The position numbers and the translations under genes were made by a program. Below, piece by piece: positions 45,640 to 57,337 of a stretch of 64,000 nt of DNA. The first letter of the stretch is position 1. Each line of letters starts with the position of its first letter. The notes under the pieces were generated by a model. That model saw nothing but the letters and a program-made list of their open reading frames with translations. It was not told the origin of the DNA and did no database searches. The DNA is from Prevotellaceae bacterium. GTDB lineage: Bacteria > Bacteroidota > Bacteroidia > Bacteroidales > Bacteroidaceae. The stretch spans positions 43,548 to 107,547 of the forward strand of contig JAQYET010000025.1 in NCBI GenBank assembly GCA_028723525.1, read 5' to 3'.

Positions 45640-46155
45640 TTAACCGTTAAACACTTTTTTCATATCCACACCGCGCATTCCTGCAATAGTGTAAGCATCA
45701 CGCAACTGTGTAAGCGCAGTTATGGTCGCTTTCACGAGGTTGTGAGGGTTGGAAGAGCCCTTGCTCTTTGCAAGCACGTCTGTAACGCCTACACTGTCGA
45801 GAACAGCACGCATTGCACCACCGGCAACGAGTCCCGTACCGGCTGCTGCCGGCTTCAAGAACACCTGTGCTCCACCGTAGCGTGCTTCAACTTCATGAGG
45901 AATTGTACCTTTCAGAACCGGAACCTTAACGAGGTTTTTCTTTGCAGCCTCTGTACCCTTTGCGATAGCAGCGGTAACTTCGCCTGCCTTTCCAAGACCC
46001 CAGCCGATAACACCATTGCCGTCACCGACAACAACTATTGCTGCGAACGTGAAAGTGCGACCACCCTTTGTCACCTTGGTAACTCGGTTAATAGCGACCA
46101 AGCGGTCTTTCAACTCAACGTCACTATTTATCTTAACTTTATTATTCATTGCCAT
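45640..46155 (-). CDS. rpsE: 30S ribosomal protein S5
   Basis: A 171-residue S5 with [20 protein letters not shown] (the spectinomycin loop region) and [20 protein letters not shown]. It takes part in translational accuracy. Confidence 0.98.
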   Translation of the reverse strand: MAMNNKVKINSDVELKDRLVAINRVTKVTKGGRTFTFAAIVVVGDGNGVIGWGLGKAGEVTAAIAKGTEAAKKNLVKVPVLKGTIPHEVEARYGGAQVFLKPAAAGTGLVAGGAMRAVLDSVGVTDVLAKSKGSSNPHNLVKATITALTQLRDAYTIAGMRGVDMKKVFNG

Positions 46156-46164
46156 AATAATCTT

Positions 46165-46509
46165 TTAGAATTTAAGTCCACCTTTACGAGCACCTTCTGC
46201 CAATTCCTTAACACGTCCATGATACAAGTAACCATTACGGTCGAATACCACTTGCGTGATGCCTGCAGCCTTGGCTTTCTCTGCGAACAATTCACCAACC
46301 TTTGCTGCCTGCTCTTTCTTAGGAAGTTTTTCCATACCGAGCGAAGAGGCTGCACAAAGAGTAGTACCGGTCAGGTCATCAACTGCCTGTGCGTAAATCT
46401 GCTTGTTGCTACGGAACACGCTCAAGCGGGGACGTTCTGCAGTCCCGTTCACGTTCTTGCGAATTCTGAACTTTATCTTAATTCGTCTTTCTACTTTCTT
46501 TGTTGTCAT
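46165..46509 (-). CDS. rplR: 50S ribosomal protein L18
   Basis: A 114-residue L18, a 5S rRNA binder, with [20 protein letters not shown] and the C-terminal [20 protein letters not shown]. Confidence 0.98.
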   Translation of the reverse strand: MTTKKVERRIKIKFRIRKNVNGTAERPRLSVFRSNKQIYAQAVDDLTGTTLCAASSLGMEKLPKKEQAAKVGELFAEKAKAAGITQVVFDRNGYLYHGRVKELAEGARKGGLKF

Positions 46510-46529
46510 AATAGTAAAATCAATTAAAA

Positions 46530-47096
46530 TTACTTAGCAGAAGCCGACTTACCAGACTTCCTGCGGATAACCTCGCCTTTGAACAGGATACCCTTACCCT
46601 TATATGGTTCAGGCATACGGAAAGAACGAATTTTTGCACAAATGAGTCCGAGCAACTCTTTGTCGCAAGACTCTAACATAATCTGAGGGTTTTGGTTACG
46701 CTCCATCTTTGTTTCAACCTTTACTTCTTTCGGAAGTTGCAGGAAGATGGGGTGAGTGTAACCAAGTTGGAATTCCATGATATTGCCTTGATTAGACACA
46801 CGGTATCCTACACCTACAAGTTCAAGCTCCTTCTTGTAGCCCTCGCTCACGCCAACAACCATATTGTTGACCAAAGCGCGGTACAGACCGTGGAACGCAT
46901 TCTTCTGCTTGTAGTTTACCGGGCTGTTCTCATCAACCTCGAAAATTATCTGACCGTCTTCCATCTTCATCTTTATGGAAGCATCTACTTTCTGGGAGAG
47001 TTCTCCCTTCGGTCCCTTAACGGTTACTACGCCGTCATTCTGAGTGACTGTAACTCCTGCGGGGATTGCTATTGGCAATTTACCTATTCTTGACAT
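46530..47096 (-). CDS. rplF: 50S ribosomal protein L6
   Basis: A 188-residue L6 starting [17 protein letters not shown]. The C-terminal PEPYKGKGI motif is present. The in-frame ATG at 47129 would overlap rpsH and is rejected. Confidence 0.97.
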   Translation of the reverse strand: MSRIGKLPIAIPAGVTVTQNDGVVTVKGPKGELSQKVDASIKMKMEDGQIIFEVDENSPVNYKQKNAFHGLYRALVNNMVVGVSEGYKKELELVGVGYRVSNQGNIMEFQLGYTHPIFLQLPKEVKVETKMERNQNPQIMLESCDKELLGLICAKIRSFRMPEPYKGKGILFKGEVIRRKSGKSASAK

Positions 47097-47113
47097 ATAT
47101 AATCCCTCCTTAT

Positions 47114-47509
47114 TTAATAGATATAGCAAAGAACTTCACCGCCGATTTTCTGGGCAGCAGCCTCTTTGTCAGTCATTACACCCTGCGACGTAGATATTAT
47201 TGCAATACCCAGTCCGTTAATTACTCTCGGCATGTCTTTGTAGCCAGTGTACTTACGAAGACCTGGCTTTGACACTCTCTTCAGAGAACGTATTGCGTTC
47301 TCCTTTGTTTTCGGATCGTACTTCAAGGCAACTTTTATTGTTCCTTGAGGACCGTCATCCTCGAACTTGTAGTTCAGGATGTAACCCTTCTCGAAGAGGA
47401 TTTTGGTAATCTCTTTCTTCAAGTTTGAAGCCGGTACTTCTACAACACGGTGGTTGGCCATGATTGCGTTTCTCAACCTCGTCAGATAATCTGCTATTGG
47501 ATCTGTCAT
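47114..47509 (-). CDS. rpsH: 30S ribosomal protein S8
   Basis: A 131-residue S8 with DPIADYLTRLRNAIMANH and the C-terminal GVMTDKEAAAQKIGGEVLCY. In E. coli S8 represses the spc operon; the gap upstream (47510-47638) holds a hairpin that could matter here. Confidence 0.98.
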   Translation of the reverse strand: MTDPIADYLTRLRNAIMANHRVVEVPASNLKKEITKILFEKGYILNYKFEDDGPQGTIKVALKYDPKTKENAIRSLKRVSKPGLRKYTGYKDMPRVINGLGIAIISTSQGVMTDKEAAAQKIGGEVLCYIY

Positions 47510-47638
47510 AAAATATAAAATGTTAATTGATCGGGACTACCCCGACAATATTAAAAAATATTCTTTTCCGGCATTGGCGTTCGGTGGTGGGTGCGGTTAG
47601 CATATCCGGACACCCACATTGTTCACCTTTGCCTATTA
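47510..47638 (-). promoter_or_regulatory. Intercistronic region with hairpin, rpsN-rpsH
   Basis: This 129-nt gap is long for the run. It contains GTGGGTG (47587-47593) complementary to CACCCAC (47611-47617) with a 17-nt loop. It may be a control or processing site; nothing in the sequence proves this. Confidence 0.35.
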
Positions 47639-47941
47639 TTACCAGCTTGCCTTCCTTACTCCGGGAATGAGACCTGCAGAAGCCATCTCACGGAACTGGA
47701 TACGAGAAAGACCGAACTGGCGAATATATCCCTTTGGACGCCCGGTTATCTTGCAGCGGTTGTGCAGACGTATCGGGTTGGCGTTCTTGGGTATGCTCTG
47801 CAACTTGCGAGCTGCCTCGTAAGCCTCTGCAGGATCTTCGCTCTTGGCTACAATCTTCTTCAGGGCTGCACGTTTCTCCGCATAGCGAGCTACGAGTTTG
47901 GCGCGCTTCACCTCGCGAGCCTTCATTGATTCTTTTGCCAT
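47639..47941 (-). CDS. rpsN: 30S ribosomal protein S14
   Basis: A 100-residue S14 of the long form, with [20 protein letters not shown] and the C-terminal [18 protein letters not shown]. The four zinc-binding cysteines of the short form are absent. Confidence 0.98.
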   Translation of the reverse strand: MAKESMKAREVKRAKLVARYAEKRAALKKIVAKSEDPAEAYEAARKLQSIPKNANPIRLHNRCKITGRPKGYIRQFGLSRIQFREMASAGLIPGVRKASW

Positions 47942-47946
47942 ATCTG

Positions 47947-48501
47947 TTAATCTTTTTTAGCGTTCTTGAATGGGAGACCGAAAGCCTTGAGCAGTGCATA
48001 TCCCTCCTCGTCGGTCTGTGCCGATGTAACGAAAGTGATGTTCATACCCTGTATGCGGTCAATAGCATCAATGTTAATTTCAGGGAAGATTATCTGTTCC
48101 TGAATACCGAGGGTGTAGTTGCCACGTCCGTCAAACTTGCTCTCAATACCTTTGAAGTCACGGATACGAGGGAGAGCCACGCGAACGAGTTTCTCAAGGA
48201 ACTCATACATGCGCTCACGTCTCAGTGTTACCATAACGCCGATAGGCATCTTCTTACGCAGTTTGAAGTTGGCAATATCCTTCTTAGAATATGTAGCCAC
48301 CGCCTTCTGACCTGTTATTGCAGAAATCTCATTGATAGCAACGTCAATAATCTTCTTGTCTTGGGTAGCGTCTCCCAAACCTTGGTTAACCACAATCTTC
48401 TTGAGTACAGGAACCTGCATCTTAGAAGTGTAGTTGAACTGCTTCTCAAGTGCCGGAGCAATCTGCTCGTTATACACTTTTTTCAATTGTGCTGTATCCA
48501 T
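47947..48501 (-). CDS. rplE: 50S ribosomal protein L5
   Basis: A 184-residue L5 with [20 protein letters not shown] and the C-terminal [15 protein letters not shown]. Binds 5S rRNA. It overlaps rplX by one base. Confidence 0.98.
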   Translation of the reverse strand: MDTAQLKKVYNEQIAPALEKQFNYTSKMQVPVLKKIVVNQGLGDATQDKKIIDVAINEISAITGQKAVATYSKKDIANFKLRKKMPIGVMVTLRRERMYEFLEKLVRVALPRIRDFKGIESKFDGRGNYTLGIQEQIIFPEINIDAIDRIQGMNITFVTSAQTDEEGYALLKAFGLPFKNAKKD

Positions 48502-48821
48502 TATTTGATTTCCTCCCCGGACTTTTTAGCGATGCGTACTTTCTTGCCGTCCTCATTCACCTTGATGGCGATACGTGTGGCTTTTCCGCTCTTCGGATCT
48601 ATCAGACTTAAATTTGAGATATGAATGGGTGCCTCAATCTTTATGATGCCTCCCTGCGGGTTCTTGGCACTGGGCTTCGAGCTTTTGGAAACCATATTCC
48701 AACCTTCCACGATAGCCTTCTGTTCTTTAACCAAGACTTTGAGGACCTTACCTTTCTGACCTTTATCTTTGCCAGTGAGGATGATTACCTCATCACCTTT
48801 TCTAATATGTAACTTCGTCAT
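48501..48821 (-). CDS. rplX: 50S ribosomal protein L24
   Basis: A 106-residue L24 with the KOW motif [19 protein letters not shown] at the N-terminus. It starts 50S assembly. Confidence 0.98.
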   Translation of the reverse strand: MTKLHIRKGDEVIILTGKDKGQKGKVLKVLVKEQKAIVEGWNMVSKSSKPSAKNPQGGIIKIEAPIHISNLSLIDPKSGKATRIAIKVNEDGKKVRIAKKSGEEIK

Positions 48822-48844
48822 TACTTATTTACCTTTTTAAATTA

Positions 48845-49210
48845 TTAAAGAACCTCAGGTGCCAGAGAAACGACTTTCATATTCACGGCACGAAGCTCAC
48901 GTGCAACAGGACCGAAGATACGGCTGCCACGGAGTTCGCCGGCATTGTTCAGTAGTACGCAGGCATTGTCGTCGAAACGGATGTATGAACCATCTGCACG
49001 GCGGATTTCCTTCTTTGTGCGCACAACCAAAGCCTTTGATACTGCACCTTTTTTAACGTCACTTGTAGGTATAGCGTTCTTTATGGCAACCACGATGATG
49101 TCGCCAACGCTTGCATAACGGCGGCGGGTTCCGCCCAGTACTCTGATGCACTGAGCCTCACGTGCGCCACTGTTGTCAGCTACTGTAAGTCTTGATTCAA
49201 CTTGTATCAT
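48845..49210 (-). CDS. rplN: 50S ribosomal protein L14
   Basis: A 121-residue L14 with [20 protein letters not shown] and the C-terminal [18 protein letters not shown]. Confidence 0.98.
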   Translation of the reverse strand: MIQVESRLTVADNSGAREAQCIRVLGGTRRRYASVGDIIVVAIKNAIPTSDVKKGAVSKALVVRTKKEIRRADGSYIRFDDNACVLLNNAGELRGSRIFGPVARELRAVNMKVVSLAPEVL

Positions 49211-49212
49211 AA

Positions 49213-49479
49213 TTACTTAGCTTTTTCGATTATTGAAACTAATCTCCACCTCTTTGTCTTTGACAGAGGACGGGTCTCCATGATGAGCACTGTATCGCCT
49301 ACATTTGCCTCATTCTTCTCGTCATGTGCATGATACTTCTTTGTCTTCTGCACAAACTTACCGTAGATTGGGTGCTTCTCCTTGAACTTGGCTGCAATAA
49401 CAATGGTTTTATCCATTTTGTTGCTGATAACGACACCCTGTCTTGTTTTTCTTAAATTTCTTGTTTCCATCTGGACCAT
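49213..49479 (-). CDS. rpsQ: 30S ribosomal protein S17
   Basis: An 88-residue S17 with [19 protein letters not shown] and [20 protein letters not shown], an OB-fold 16S rRNA binder. Confidence 0.98.
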   Translation of the reverse strand: MVQMETRNLRKTRQGVVISNKMDKTIVIAAKFKEKHPIYGKFVQKTKKYHAHDEKNEANVGDTVLIMETRPLSKTKRWRLVSIIEKAK

Positions 49480-49481
49480 TG

Positions 49482-49676
49482 TTATTTGTTAAGTTCTCTC
49501 TGATGCAATTCTGTTTTCAGACGCGCGATGTCACGACGAAGCAACTTAATCTGCGATGGGTTCTCCAGAGGAGTGATTGCGTGGTTAAGCTTCATTTGAT
49601 GAAGTCTTGCGACCTCCGCGTCAATGCGCTCTTCGAGTTCTTTAGTCCCGAGTTCTCTTATTTCCTTGTTTTTCAT
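49482..49676 (-). CDS. rpmC: 50S ribosomal protein L29
   Basis: A 64-residue helical L29, with the C-terminal [20 protein letters not shown] typical of the family. Confidence 0.96.
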   Translation of the reverse strand: MKNKEIRELGTKELEERIDAEVARLHQMKLNHAITPLENPSQIKLLRRDIARLKTELHQRELNK

Positions 49677-49681
49677 CTTTC

Positions 49682-50110
49682 TTAAGCGTTTTTATCGTAA
49701 TCACGTCTTACTACAAACTTAGTCTTGACAGGCAACTTCTGAGCACCGAGACGGAGAGCCTCCTTAGCAATGTCAAAAGGAACGCCTTCTACTTCGAAGA
49801 GGATACGACCCGGCGTAACCGGTGCCACCCATCCTGCGGGATCACCCTTACCTTTACCCATACGGACATCGGCAGGCTTACGAGTGAACGGTTTGTCGGG
49901 GAAAACACGAATCCAGACCTGACCTTCGCGCTGCATATAACGGTTGATTGCAACACGGGCAGCCTCTAACTGACGGCTATCGAGCCATTTGGCATCAAGT
50001 GTCTTGATACCGAAAGATCCGAATGCCAGCGTTGTACCTCTGTGGGCGTTGCCTTTATTGCCGCGTCCGTCCTGAGGTCTTCTATATCTTACTCTTTTTG
50101 GCTGTAACAT
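49682..50110 (-). CDS. rplP: 50S ribosomal protein L16
   Basis: A 142-residue L16 starting [16 protein letters not shown], with the [16 protein letters not shown] block. It is placed near the peptidyl transferase centre. Confidence 0.98.
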   Translation of the reverse strand: MLQPKRVRYRRPQDGRGNKGNAHRGTTLAFGSFGIKTLDAKWLDSRQLEAARVAINRYMQREGQVWIRVFPDKPFTRKPADVRMGKGKGDPAGWVAPVTPGRILFEVEGVPFDIAKEALRLGAQKLPVKTKFVVRRDYDKNA

Positions 50111-50124
50111 GATGATTTCTTAAT

Positions 50125-50859
50125 TTAACGGTTATTGTTTCTCTTACGATTACCGCGACCACCCTGACGGCCACCATTGTTACCACGACCTGCGCTGTTC
50201 TTGTCCTGTGTGAAGTTCGGGGCGAGGTCACGCTTTTCGTAAACTTCACCACGGCAAATCCACACCTTTATTCCCAGCAGACCGACCTTTGTCAGAGCCT
50301 CTGCATGGCAGTAATCGATGTCTGCACGGAAAGTATGGAGCGGTGTACGACCTTCCTTATACATTTCCTTGCGTGCCATTTCTGCGCCGTTAAGACGACC
50401 GGTAATCTGAACCTTTATACCCTCTGCCCCTGCGCGCATTGTATTGGCGATAGCCTGCTTAATGGCGCGACGGTAAGCAATCTTGCCCTCCACCTGGCGA
50501 GCGATGTTGTTAGCCACGATTGTCGCATCGAGTTCAGGTCTCTTCACCTCGAAGATATTTATCTGAATTTCCTTGTCGTAAAGTTTCTTCAGTTCTTCTT
50601 TCAGTTTGTCAACGTCTTGACCACCTTTACCTATTACGATACCCGGACGGGCTGTGCAGATGGTAATTGTCACCAACTTCAGCGTGCGCTCTATCACGAT
50701 GCGCGACACCATAGCCTTCTCCAGACGCTTGTTCAGATACTTACGGATTTTCTGGTCTTCCACCAGATTTTCACCGAAGCTTTTACCTCCGAACCAGTTT
50801 GAGTCCCAACCGCGGATAATACCCAGGCGGTTGCTTATTGGATTAACTTTCTGTCCCAT
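50125..50859 (-). CDS. rpsC: 30S ribosomal protein S3
   Basis: A 244-residue S3 with [20 protein letters not shown] at the N-terminus and the KH domain motif [16 protein letters not shown]. The last 30 residues form a Gly/Arg/Asn-rich tail, an extension common in Bacteroidetes. Confidence 0.98.
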   Translation of the reverse strand: MGQKVNPISNRLGIIRGWDSNWFGGKSFGENLVEDQKIRKYLNKRLEKAMVSRIVIERTLKLVTITICTARPGIVIGKGGQDVDKLKEELKKLYDKEIQINIFEVKRPELDATIVANNIARQVEGKIAYRRAIKQAIANTMRAGAEGIKVQITGRLNGAEMARKEMYKEGRTPLHTFRADIDYCHAEALTKVGLLGIKVWICRGEVYEKRDLAPNFTQDKNSAGRGNNGGRQGGRGNRKRNNNR

Positions 50860-50867
50860 TCTGCTTA

Positions 50868-51272
50868 TTAATTTTCATCGTTAGGTTTAGTATCTACGAA
50901 TATTGTCACGTGGTTGCTGCGCTTGCGGATGCGATAGCCGCGTCCCTGCGGTGCCGGGCGCATACGCTTCATTGTGACACCTTCATCCACAAAGATTCTC
51001 GATACAAACAGTTCGCCGTCTTCTGCCTTGCGCTCATTCTTGGTTTCCCAGTTTGCGATTGCAGAGCGAAGCAACTTCTCAACGTCGATGGCTGCTTTTT
51101 TCTTTGAGAATCGGAGTACGCCGAGAGCACGGTTCACTTCCATGCCGCGTACCATATCAACGACATAGCGCATCTTGCGTGGCGAAGAAGGGCATCCCTT
51201 CAACTTTGCAAAAGACAATGTCTTGAGGGCTTCTTTTCTTTGTTCAGCCGCTAATCTTTTTCTTTTTCCCAT
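50868..51272 (-). CDS. rplV: 50S ribosomal protein L22
   Basis: A 134-residue L22 with [20 protein letters not shown] and the beta-hairpin region [20 protein letters not shown], which lines the exit tunnel. Confidence 0.98.
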   Translation of the reverse strand: MGKRKRLAAEQRKEALKTLSFAKLKGCPSSPRKMRYVVDMVRGMEVNRALGVLRFSKKKAAIDVEKLLRSAIANWETKNERKAEDGELFVSRIFVDEGVTMKRMRPAPQGRGYRIRKRSNHVTIFVDTKPNDEN

Positions 51273-51309
51273 TATTGTTCCTGTTTAAAAATGGTTTCTT
51301 CTCCCTTCG

Positions 51310-51576
51310 TTACTTCTTATTACCGGCATGGCCTCCGAAGCGACGTGTCGGTGCGAACTCACCAAGTTTGTGCCCTACCATGTTCTCGGTAATGTAAACG
51401 GGGATAAATTTGTTTCCGTTATGAACTGCAACAGTATGTCCCACGAAGTCCGGGGAAATCATTGAAGCTCTGGCCCATGTCTTAACCACTGTCTTCTTGC
51501 CACTCTCGTTCATGGCGAGAATTTTCTTTTCAAGTGACACGTTGATGTATGGACCTTTTTTTAATGAACGACTCAT
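51310..51576 (-). CDS. rpsS: 30S ribosomal protein S19
   Basis: An 88-residue S19 with [14 protein letters not shown] and [20 protein letters not shown]. Confidence 0.98.
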   Translation of the reverse strand: MSRSLKKGPYINVSLEKKILAMNESGKKTVVKTWARASMISPDFVGHTVAVHNGNKFIPVYITENMVGHKLGEFAPTRRFGGHAGNKK

Positions 51577-51597
51577 AATTTACTTCAGTTTACTTTG

Positions 51598-52422
51598 TTA
51601 TTTACTTGCTCTTGCAATAATGTACTTGTTAGAATGCTTCTTAGGTGCACGTGTCTTGAGACCCTTAGCATACAAGCCCTTGCGTGAACGTGGATGTCCA
51701 CCACTCTGGCGTCCTTCACCACCACCCATCGGGTGATCGTGCGGGTTCATTACAACACCACGGTTGTGCGGACGACGTCCCAACCAGCGTGAGCGACCTG
51801 CCTTACCGGATTGCTCAAGAGCATGGTCGGCGTTTCCTACAACTCCAACAGTGGCCTTGCAAGCCGAGAGAATCTTGCGAGTCTCTCCTGAGGGGAGTTT
51901 AATCACACAATAACTGCCTTCACGAGAAGTAAGCTGAGCAAAGTTACCAGCCGAACGAACCAGTTTTGCACCCTGTCCGGGACGCAGCTCAATGTTGTGA
52001 ACCACCGTACCGACGGGGATGTTGGCAAGAGGAAGAGCATTTCCCACTTCGGGCGCAGCCTCTGCGCCTGAAAGCAGTTTCGCACCGACCTCAAGTCCGT
52101 TAGGAGCAATAATGTAACGTTTTTCACCATCAGCATAGAAAAGCAATGCGATACGAGCCGAGCGGTTCGGGTCGTATTCGATTGTCTTTACTGTTGCCGG
52201 AACACCATCTTTCTCTCGCTTAAAGTCGATGAAACGATACTTCCGCTTGTGACCTCCGCCGATGTAGCGTACAGTCATCTTACCGGTGTTGTTTCGACCA
52301 CCGGTAGAACGCTTACCGCGAACGAGAGACTTCTCTGGCACGGATGCAGTAATATCCTCGAACGTGCCAATAATCTTGTGTCTTTGACCCGGAGTTACGG
52401 GTTTTAATTTACGTACTGCCAT
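51598..52422 (-). CDS. rplB: 50S ribosomal protein L2
   Basis: A 274-residue L2 with the C-terminal [20 protein letters not shown], which holds the His needed for peptidyl transfer, and the usual [18 protein letters not shown] segment. Confidence 0.99.
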   Translation of the reverse strand: MAVRKLKPVTPGQRHKIIGTFEDITASVPEKSLVRGKRSTGGRNNTGKMTVRYIGGGHKRKYRFIDFKREKDGVPATVKTIEYDPNRSARIALLFYADGEKRYIIAPNGLEVGAKLLSGAEAAPEVGNALPLANIPVGTVVHNIELRPGQGAKLVRSAGNFAQLTSREGSYCVIKLPSGETRKILSACKATVGVVGNADHALEQSGKAGRSRWLGRRPHNRGVVMNPHDHPMGGGEGRQSGGHPRSRKGLYAKGLKTRAPKKHSNKYIIARASK

Positions 52423-52430
52423 TTTACTAT

Positions 52431-52724
52431 TTAGATATTGCTATAAAAATCGATTGTATCGCCCTCTTTCAAGGTAACGATGGCTTTCTTGAAAGCCGCC
52501 TTCTGACCACGAATGAGTCCCGCCTTTGTGTAGCGACTCGAACGCTTGCCGGAATAACGCATTGTATTTACGTCTTCAACCGTAACGTTATACAGACTCT
52601 CAACCTCGCTCTTTATCTCAAGCTTATTTGCTTCAGGCTTAACAATGAAGCCGTAGCGGTTGGGGCGCTTGTCTGTAATCTTGGTCATCTTCTCAGTGAC
52701 CAATGGTTTGATTATAAATGCCAT
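52431..52724 (-). CDS. rplW: 50S ribosomal protein L23
   Basis: A 97-residue L23 with [12 protein letters not shown] at the N-terminus and [20 protein letters not shown]. It docks trigger factor and SRP at the exit site. Confidence 0.97.
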   Translation of the reverse strand: MAFIIKPLVTEKMTKITDKRPNRYGFIVKPEANKLEIKSEVESLYNVTVEDVNTMRYSGKRSSRYTKAGLIRGQKAAFKKAIVTLKEGDTIDFYSNI

Positions 52725-52739
52725 GTCTGTATCTCCTAA

Positions 52740-53369
52740 TTACTTTGTTAAAACTTCATCAATTGCCTGCAACGAACTCTCAGCGATGACGAGCACGTCA
52801 GCGTTGAGAATTTTGTAAGTATTGATAGACGACGCTACCATAACTTCTGCCTTTTGCAGATTGCGAGCCGACAAATATACATTCTTTTCTACTTTTGGCA
52901 AAACGAGAAGTACTTTCTTGTCATTAACTTTAAGATTTTTAGTTATATTTATAAAATCTTTTGTCTTAGGAGCCTCCATATCGAAGTCTTCCACTACAAG
53001 AATAGCATCTTCCTGTGCCTTATATGCGAGTGCACTCTTACGTGCGAGAGCCTTAACTTTCTTGTTAAGTTTGAAACCATAGTCGCGAGGCTTCGGACCG
53101 AATACGCGACCGCCACCCTTCAAAAGTGGTGAGTTGATGTCACCGCGACGAGCACCGCCGCTACCCTTCTGACGTATGAGTTTACGTGTAGAACCTGTGT
53201 GTTCGCTGCGCTCCTTTGTCTTGGCTGTGCCCTGACGCTTGTTAGCGAGGAACTGTTTCACGTCAAGATAGATAACGTGGTCGTTCGGTTCAATTCCGAA
53301 GATAGATTCGTTTAACGCAACCTTTCTTCCGGTCTCCTGACCTTTGATGTTTAATACGTTAATTTCCAT
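52740..53369 (-). CDS. rplD: 50S ribosomal protein L4
   Basis: A 209-residue L4 with [20 protein letters not shown] and the [20 protein letters not shown] block that extends into the tunnel. Its ATG overlaps the rplC stop by one base. Confidence 0.98.
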   Translation of the reverse strand: MEINVLNIKGQETGRKVALNESIFGIEPNDHVIYLDVKQFLANKRQGTAKTKERSEHTGSTRKLIRQKGSGGARRGDINSPLLKGGGRVFGPKPRDYGFKLNKKVKALARKSALAYKAQEDAILVVEDFDMEAPKTKDFINITKNLKVNDKKVLLVLPKVEKNVYLSARNLQKAEVMVASSINTYKILNADVLVIAESSLQAIDEVLTK

Positions 53370-53983
53370 TAGATGTTAATTATTACGGTTGAACCTTTAC
53401 AACCAGCCACGCTACCCTTCACGATGAGAAGGTTGCTCTCTGGTATTACCTTTAACACTTTGAGGTTTTGAGTTGTCACTCTGTCACCTCCCATTTGACC
53501 GCCCATGCGCATGCCCTTGAAGACCTTTGCAGGGTAAGAACAAGCACCGATTGAACCCGGCTTGCGGGCGCGGTCGTCCTGTCCGTGTGTAGCCTGTCCT
53601 ACTCCACCGAATCCGTGACGCTTCATTACACCTTGAAAACCTTTACCCTTTGAGGTTCCTACAACGTCAACGAAGTCAACGTCGTTGAAGATTTCCACGG
53701 TGATTGTGTCTCCGAGGCTGTGTTCCTCGTCAAACTTGAACTCGGCCAAGTGAGCCTTTGGTGTCGTACCGGCTTTCTTGAAGATTCCCATCATAGGCTT
53801 GGTAGTATTCTTCTCCTTAGCCTCGCCGAAACCTAACTGAACAGCCTCATAACCGTCTTTCTCAACGGTCTTTACCTGAGTAACAACACAAGGGCCAGCT
53901 TCGATAACAGTGCACGGCACGTTCTTGCCGTCGGCACTGAAAACGGATGTCATTCCGATTTTCTTTCCTAATAATCCTGGCAT
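53369..53983 (-). CDS. rplC: 50S ribosomal protein L3
   Basis: A 204-residue L3 starting [15 protein letters not shown], with [20 protein letters not shown] and [16 protein letters not shown]. The 94 bases between it and rpsJ show no gene. Confidence 0.98.
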   Translation of the reverse strand: MPGLLGKKIGMTSVFSADGKNVPCTVIEAGPCVVTQVKTVEKDGYEAVQLGFGEAKEKNTTKPMMGIFKKAGTTPKAHLAEFKFDEEHSLGDTITVEIFNDVDFVDVVGTSKGKGFQGVMKRHGFGGVGQATHGQDDRARKPGSIGACSYPAKVFKGMRMGGQMGGDRVTTQNLKVLKVIPESNLLIVKGSVAGCKGSTVIINI

Positions 53984-54077
53984 TTCAATTTATGTTTATA
54001 AAAGTTTATATTTAAATTCTGACTTTGCCTCTACACATCTTTATATTATACAAAGACCTTAGGGGCTCCGACCATTA

Positions 54078-54383
54078 TTACACTTTAATCTCTACTTCCA
54101 CTCCACTCGGCAGGTCAAGCTTCATCAGCGAGTCAACAGTCTTAGACGTTGCACTGTAAATATCGATAAGACGCTTGTAGTCGCTGAGCTGGAATTGCTC
54201 ACGCGCCTTCTTGTTAACGAAGGTTGAGCGGTTTACGGTGTAGATACGCTTATGGGTGGGAAGAGGAATAGGACCACTTACGATAGCACCCGTGGCTTTA
54301 ACTGCCTTTACGATTTTCTCTGCTGACTTGTCAACCAATGTGTGGTCGTAACTCTTCAGCTTAATTCTGATTTTCTGACTCAT
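54078..54383 (-). CDS. rpsJ: 30S ribosomal protein S10
   Basis: A 101-residue S10 with [20 protein letters not shown] and [20 protein letters not shown]10 is also NusE, so it has a role in antitermination. Confidence 0.98.
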   Translation of the reverse strand: MSQKIRIKLKSYDHTLVDKSAEKIVKAVKATGAIVSGPIPLPTHKRIYTVNRSTFVNKKAREQFQLSDYKRLIDIYSATSKTVDSLMKLDLPSGVEVEIKV

Positions 54384-54426
54384 TGTCTTTTATCTTTAAT
54401 TTTAATTATTATTTTTATATTTGTAA

Positions 54427-54469
54427 AGGGCGAACCGCCAAAGAGTCATTTGCTCGGCGGCTCCCCTTT
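54427..54469 (-). promoter_or_regulatory. Hairpin between fusA and rpsJ
   Basis: On the minus strand GCCGCCGAG and CTTTGGCGG with outer GGGG/CGCCC pairs form a GC-rich hairpin followed by TTTAC. It could attenuate or process the transcript between the str and S10 parts. A -7 box for a separate S10 promoter is not clear. Confidence 0.5.
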
Positions 54470-54474
54470 ATGTT

Positions 54475-56601
54475 TTATACGAGGTCAACACGTCCCTTCA
54501 CCTCCTCGAGCACAGCCTTGGCAATGCTTGAAGAAACCGGCGAGTGGTGGTCATACTCCATAGAGCTTGTAGCGCGACCTGAAGTGATTGTACGCAGTGA
54601 GGTTACGTATCCGAACATCTCTGCCAGCGGAACCATTGCCTTCACGATGCGTGCACCGCTACGAGCTTCGTCCATGCCCTCTACCTGACCGCGACGCTTG
54701 TTAAGATCTCCGATAACATCACCCATGTTCTCCTCGGGCGTAACCACCTCGAGTTTCATCACAGGCTCCATAAGCACCGGACCGGCTTTCACGCATGCGT
54801 TCTTGTATGCACTGCGAGCAGCAAGTTCGAAAGACAACTGGTCTGAGTCAACCGGGTGGAAAGAACCGTCAAGCAATGTCACCTTGAGAGAGTCAACCGG
54901 ATAGCCACCGAGCACGCCATTCTTCATAGAGTCCTCGAAGCCTTTCTGCACTGCAGGAATGAACTCCTTAGGAACGTTACCGCCCTTAACTTCGTTAACG
55001 AACTGCAAGCCGCCATTTTCCTTGATATCCCAATCGGCATCAACCGGACCAACATTAACGATGATATCGGCAAACTTACCGCGACCACCCGACTGCTTCT
55101 TGTAAACCTCACGGAGGTTAACCTCCTTGGTAATAGCCTCTTTGTAGTTAACCTGCGGCTTACCTTGGTTACATTCAACCTTGAACTCACGTCTCAAGCG
55201 GTCGATGATAATGTCAAGGTGAAGCTCGCCCATACCGGAGATAACCGTCTGTCCGCTCTGTTCGTCGGTACGGACGGTGAACGTCGGGTCTTCCTCGGCA
55301 AGTTTCGCAAGACCATTGTCGAGTTTTGCAATATCAGCTTGGCTCTTCGGTTCCACAGCGACAGAAATAACCGTATCAGGGAAGGAAATACTTTCAAGTA
55401 TTATTGGGTGTTCCTCATCACAGAGGGTGTCACCCGTGCGTATATCCTTGAAGCCTACACCGGCACCGATGTCGCCGGCGTCGATGCTCTCCATCGGCTG
55501 CTGCTTGTTAGAGTTCATCTGGAACAGACGGCTCACGCGCTCTTTCTTGCCGGAGCGGGTGTTGAATACGTATGAACCGGCTTCCACCTTACCAGAGTAA
55601 ACGCGGAAGAATACCAAACGACCTACATACGGGTCGGTGGCAATCTTGAATGCCAGTGCCGATGTCGGCTCGCTTTCAGAAGGCTTGCGGTCTTCCTCTT
55701 CACCGGTGCTCGGGTTTTCGCCGATAATGGCAGGTGTATCCTGTGGCGACGGAAGGAACGCGCAAACATAGTCGAGCAACGTCTGCACACCCTTGTTTTT
55801 GAAAGAAGAACCGCAGAGCACGGGGGTACATTCCATAGCCAGTGTTCCCTTGCGGATAGCAGCCTTGAGTTCCTCTTCAGTGATTGAGTTCGGGTCGTCG
55901 AAGAATTTCTCCATTATCGCCTCATCATACTCTGCAGCAGCCTCAACGAGCTTGTCTCTCCATTCCTGCGCCTCATCCTTGAGATCTTCTGGAATTTCAG
56001 CCACTTCAAACTCCGAACCCTGCGTCTCATCGTGCCAAATTATTGCCTTCATCTTCAGCAGGTCAACGATGCCCTTGAATGTTTCCTCCTGTCCGATTGG
56101 AACAACAAGTGAAATAGGCTTTGCGCCGAGCACGTCTCTCATCTGTTGCAGTACGTCGAAATAGTTGGCACCGGAACGGTCCATCTTGTTGACATAACCC
56201 AAACGAGGCACATTATACTTATCTGCCTGACGCCATACGGTCTCACTCTGAGGCTGAACACCGCCTACGGCACAGTATGTAGCAACGGCTCCGTCGAGGA
56301 CACGCAACGAACGCTCCACCTCGGCAGTGAAGTCAACGTGTCCCGGAGTGTCGATGAGGTTTATCTTATATTGCTTGTCGCCATAATGCCAGTAACATGT
56401 TGTCGCAGCGGAAGTTATGGTAATACCCCTCTCCTGCTCCTGCGCCAGCCAGTCCATTGTTGCGGCTCCGTCATGCACTTCACCCAGTTTGTGAGTTTTT
56501 CCTGTATAGTAAAGGATGCGCTCTGATGTAGTGGTTTTGCCGGCATCGATGTGAGCCATGATACCGATGTTACGAGTCAAATGTAAATCTTGTTTTGCCA
56601 T
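54475..56601 (-). CDS. fusA: Elongation factor G
   Basis: A 708-residue translocation GTPase. G1 is [15 protein letters not shown] near residue 14, followed by [17 protein letters not shown] and [10 protein letters not shown]. The length and the [10 protein letters not shown] switch region match the canonical EF-G. tuf does not follow it; the next gene is rpsJ. Confidence 0.98.
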   Translation of the reverse strand: MAKQDLHLTRNIGIMAHIDAGKTTTSERILYYTGKTHKLGEVHDGAATMDWLAQEQERGITITSAATTCYWHYGDKQYKINLIDTPGHVDFTAEVERSLRVLDGAVATYCAVGGVQPQSETVWRQADKYNVPRLGYVNKMDRSGANYFDVLQQMRDVLGAKPISLVVPIGQEETFKGIVDLLKMKAIIWHDETQGSEFEVAEIPEDLKDEAQEWRDKLVEAAAEYDEAIMEKFFDDPNSITEEELKAAIRKGTLAMECTPVLCGSSFKNKGVQTLLDYVCAFLPSPQDTPAIIGENPSTGEEEDRKPSESEPTSALAFKIATDPYVGRLVFFRVYSGKVEAGSYVFNTRSGKKERVSRLFQMNSNKQQPMESIDAGDIGAGVGFKDIRTGDTLCDEEHPIILESISFPDTVISVAVEPKSQADIAKLDNGLAKLAEEDPTFTVRTDEQSGQTVISGMGELHLDIIIDRLRREFKVECNQGKPQVNYKEAITKEVNLREVYKKQSGGRGKFADIIVNVGPVDADWDIKENGGLQFVNEVKGGNVPKEFIPAVQKGFEDSMKNGVLGGYPVDSLKVTLLDGSFHPVDSDQLSFELAARSAYKNACVKAGPVLMEPVMKLEVVTPEENMGDVIGDLNKRRGQVEGMDEARSGARIVKAMVPLAEMFGYVTSLRTITSGRATSSMEYDHHSPVSSSIAKAVLEEVKGRVDLV

Positions 56602-56646
56602 TTTTTATCTTACCCTTTCTGTTTACCTTTTATCCTTTATTCCATA

Positions 56647-57123
56647 TTAGAAACGGAAATGAGCGAATGCACGGTTAGCCTCAGCCATACGGTGCATGTC
56701 TTCCTTACGCTTGAATGCACCACCCTGATTGTTGTACGCGTCCATTATCTCGGCTGCGAGCTTGTCTGCCATGCTCTTTCCACCGCGCTTGCGGGCATAA
56801 AGGATAAGGTTCTTCATCGACACGCTCTCCTTGCGGTCCGGGCGGATTTCCGTAGGAACTTGGAATGTTGCGCCACCGATACGACGACTTTTCACCTCCA
56901 CCTGCGGAGTGATGTTGTCAAGAGCCTGTCTCCACACTTCCAGTGCAGACTTCTCTTCATTCTGCAACTTACCTGCAACGATGTCGAGGGATTTGTAGAA
57001 AATCTCGTATGACGTATTCTTCTTGCCGTCATACATCAGATGGTTTACGAACTTAGACACTTTAGTGTCATTGAACTTCGGATCCGGAAGGATCACGCGC
57101 TTCTTTGGTTTTGCTTTTCTCAT
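56647..57123 (-). CDS. rpsG: 30S ribosomal protein S7
   Basis: A 158-residue S7 with [20 protein letters not shown] and the C-terminal [13 protein letters not shown]. In E. coli S7 represses its own mRNA from the rpsL-rpsG gap. Confidence 0.98.
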   Translation of the reverse strand: MRKAKPKKRVILPDPKFNDTKVSKFVNHLMYDGKKNTSYEIFYKSLDIVAGKLQNEEKSALEVWRQALDNITPQVEVKSRRIGGATFQVPTEIRPDRKESVSMKNLILYARKRGGKSMADKLAAEIMDAYNNQGGAFKRKEDMHRMAEANRAFAHFRF

Positions 57124-57337
57124 TTTACTGTTTGATATTTTTCATTCTGCATGGGGCTGTCTTTTTATGTTCTTCAACGCCTTCACTAAGGACATTTACT
57201 CAACCTGTCTTTAACAAATCTCCAGCAAAACTTTTGTTTTTCTTGTCTTTCCGGCGATACTGCCCGCCTTGTAATTCTTTAAAGAACGGGAACCGGTCAC
57301 AGTCATCTCCGACCTCAGACCGGTCGCCGTTTCCTTG
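57124..57337 (-). promoter_or_regulatory. Long rpsL-rpsG intercistronic region with hairpin
   Basis: This 214-nt gap is much longer than others in the run. ACCGGTC (57292-57298) is complementary to GACCGGT (57318-57324), with a 19-nt loop. By analogy with the S7 target in E. coli it may be an autoregulatory site; that is inference. Confidence 0.4.

Noticed and set aside
54384-54474. tuf gene after fusA
   Set aside because: Searched for because tuf is common in the str operon; the gap is only 91 nt and goes straight to rpsJ.
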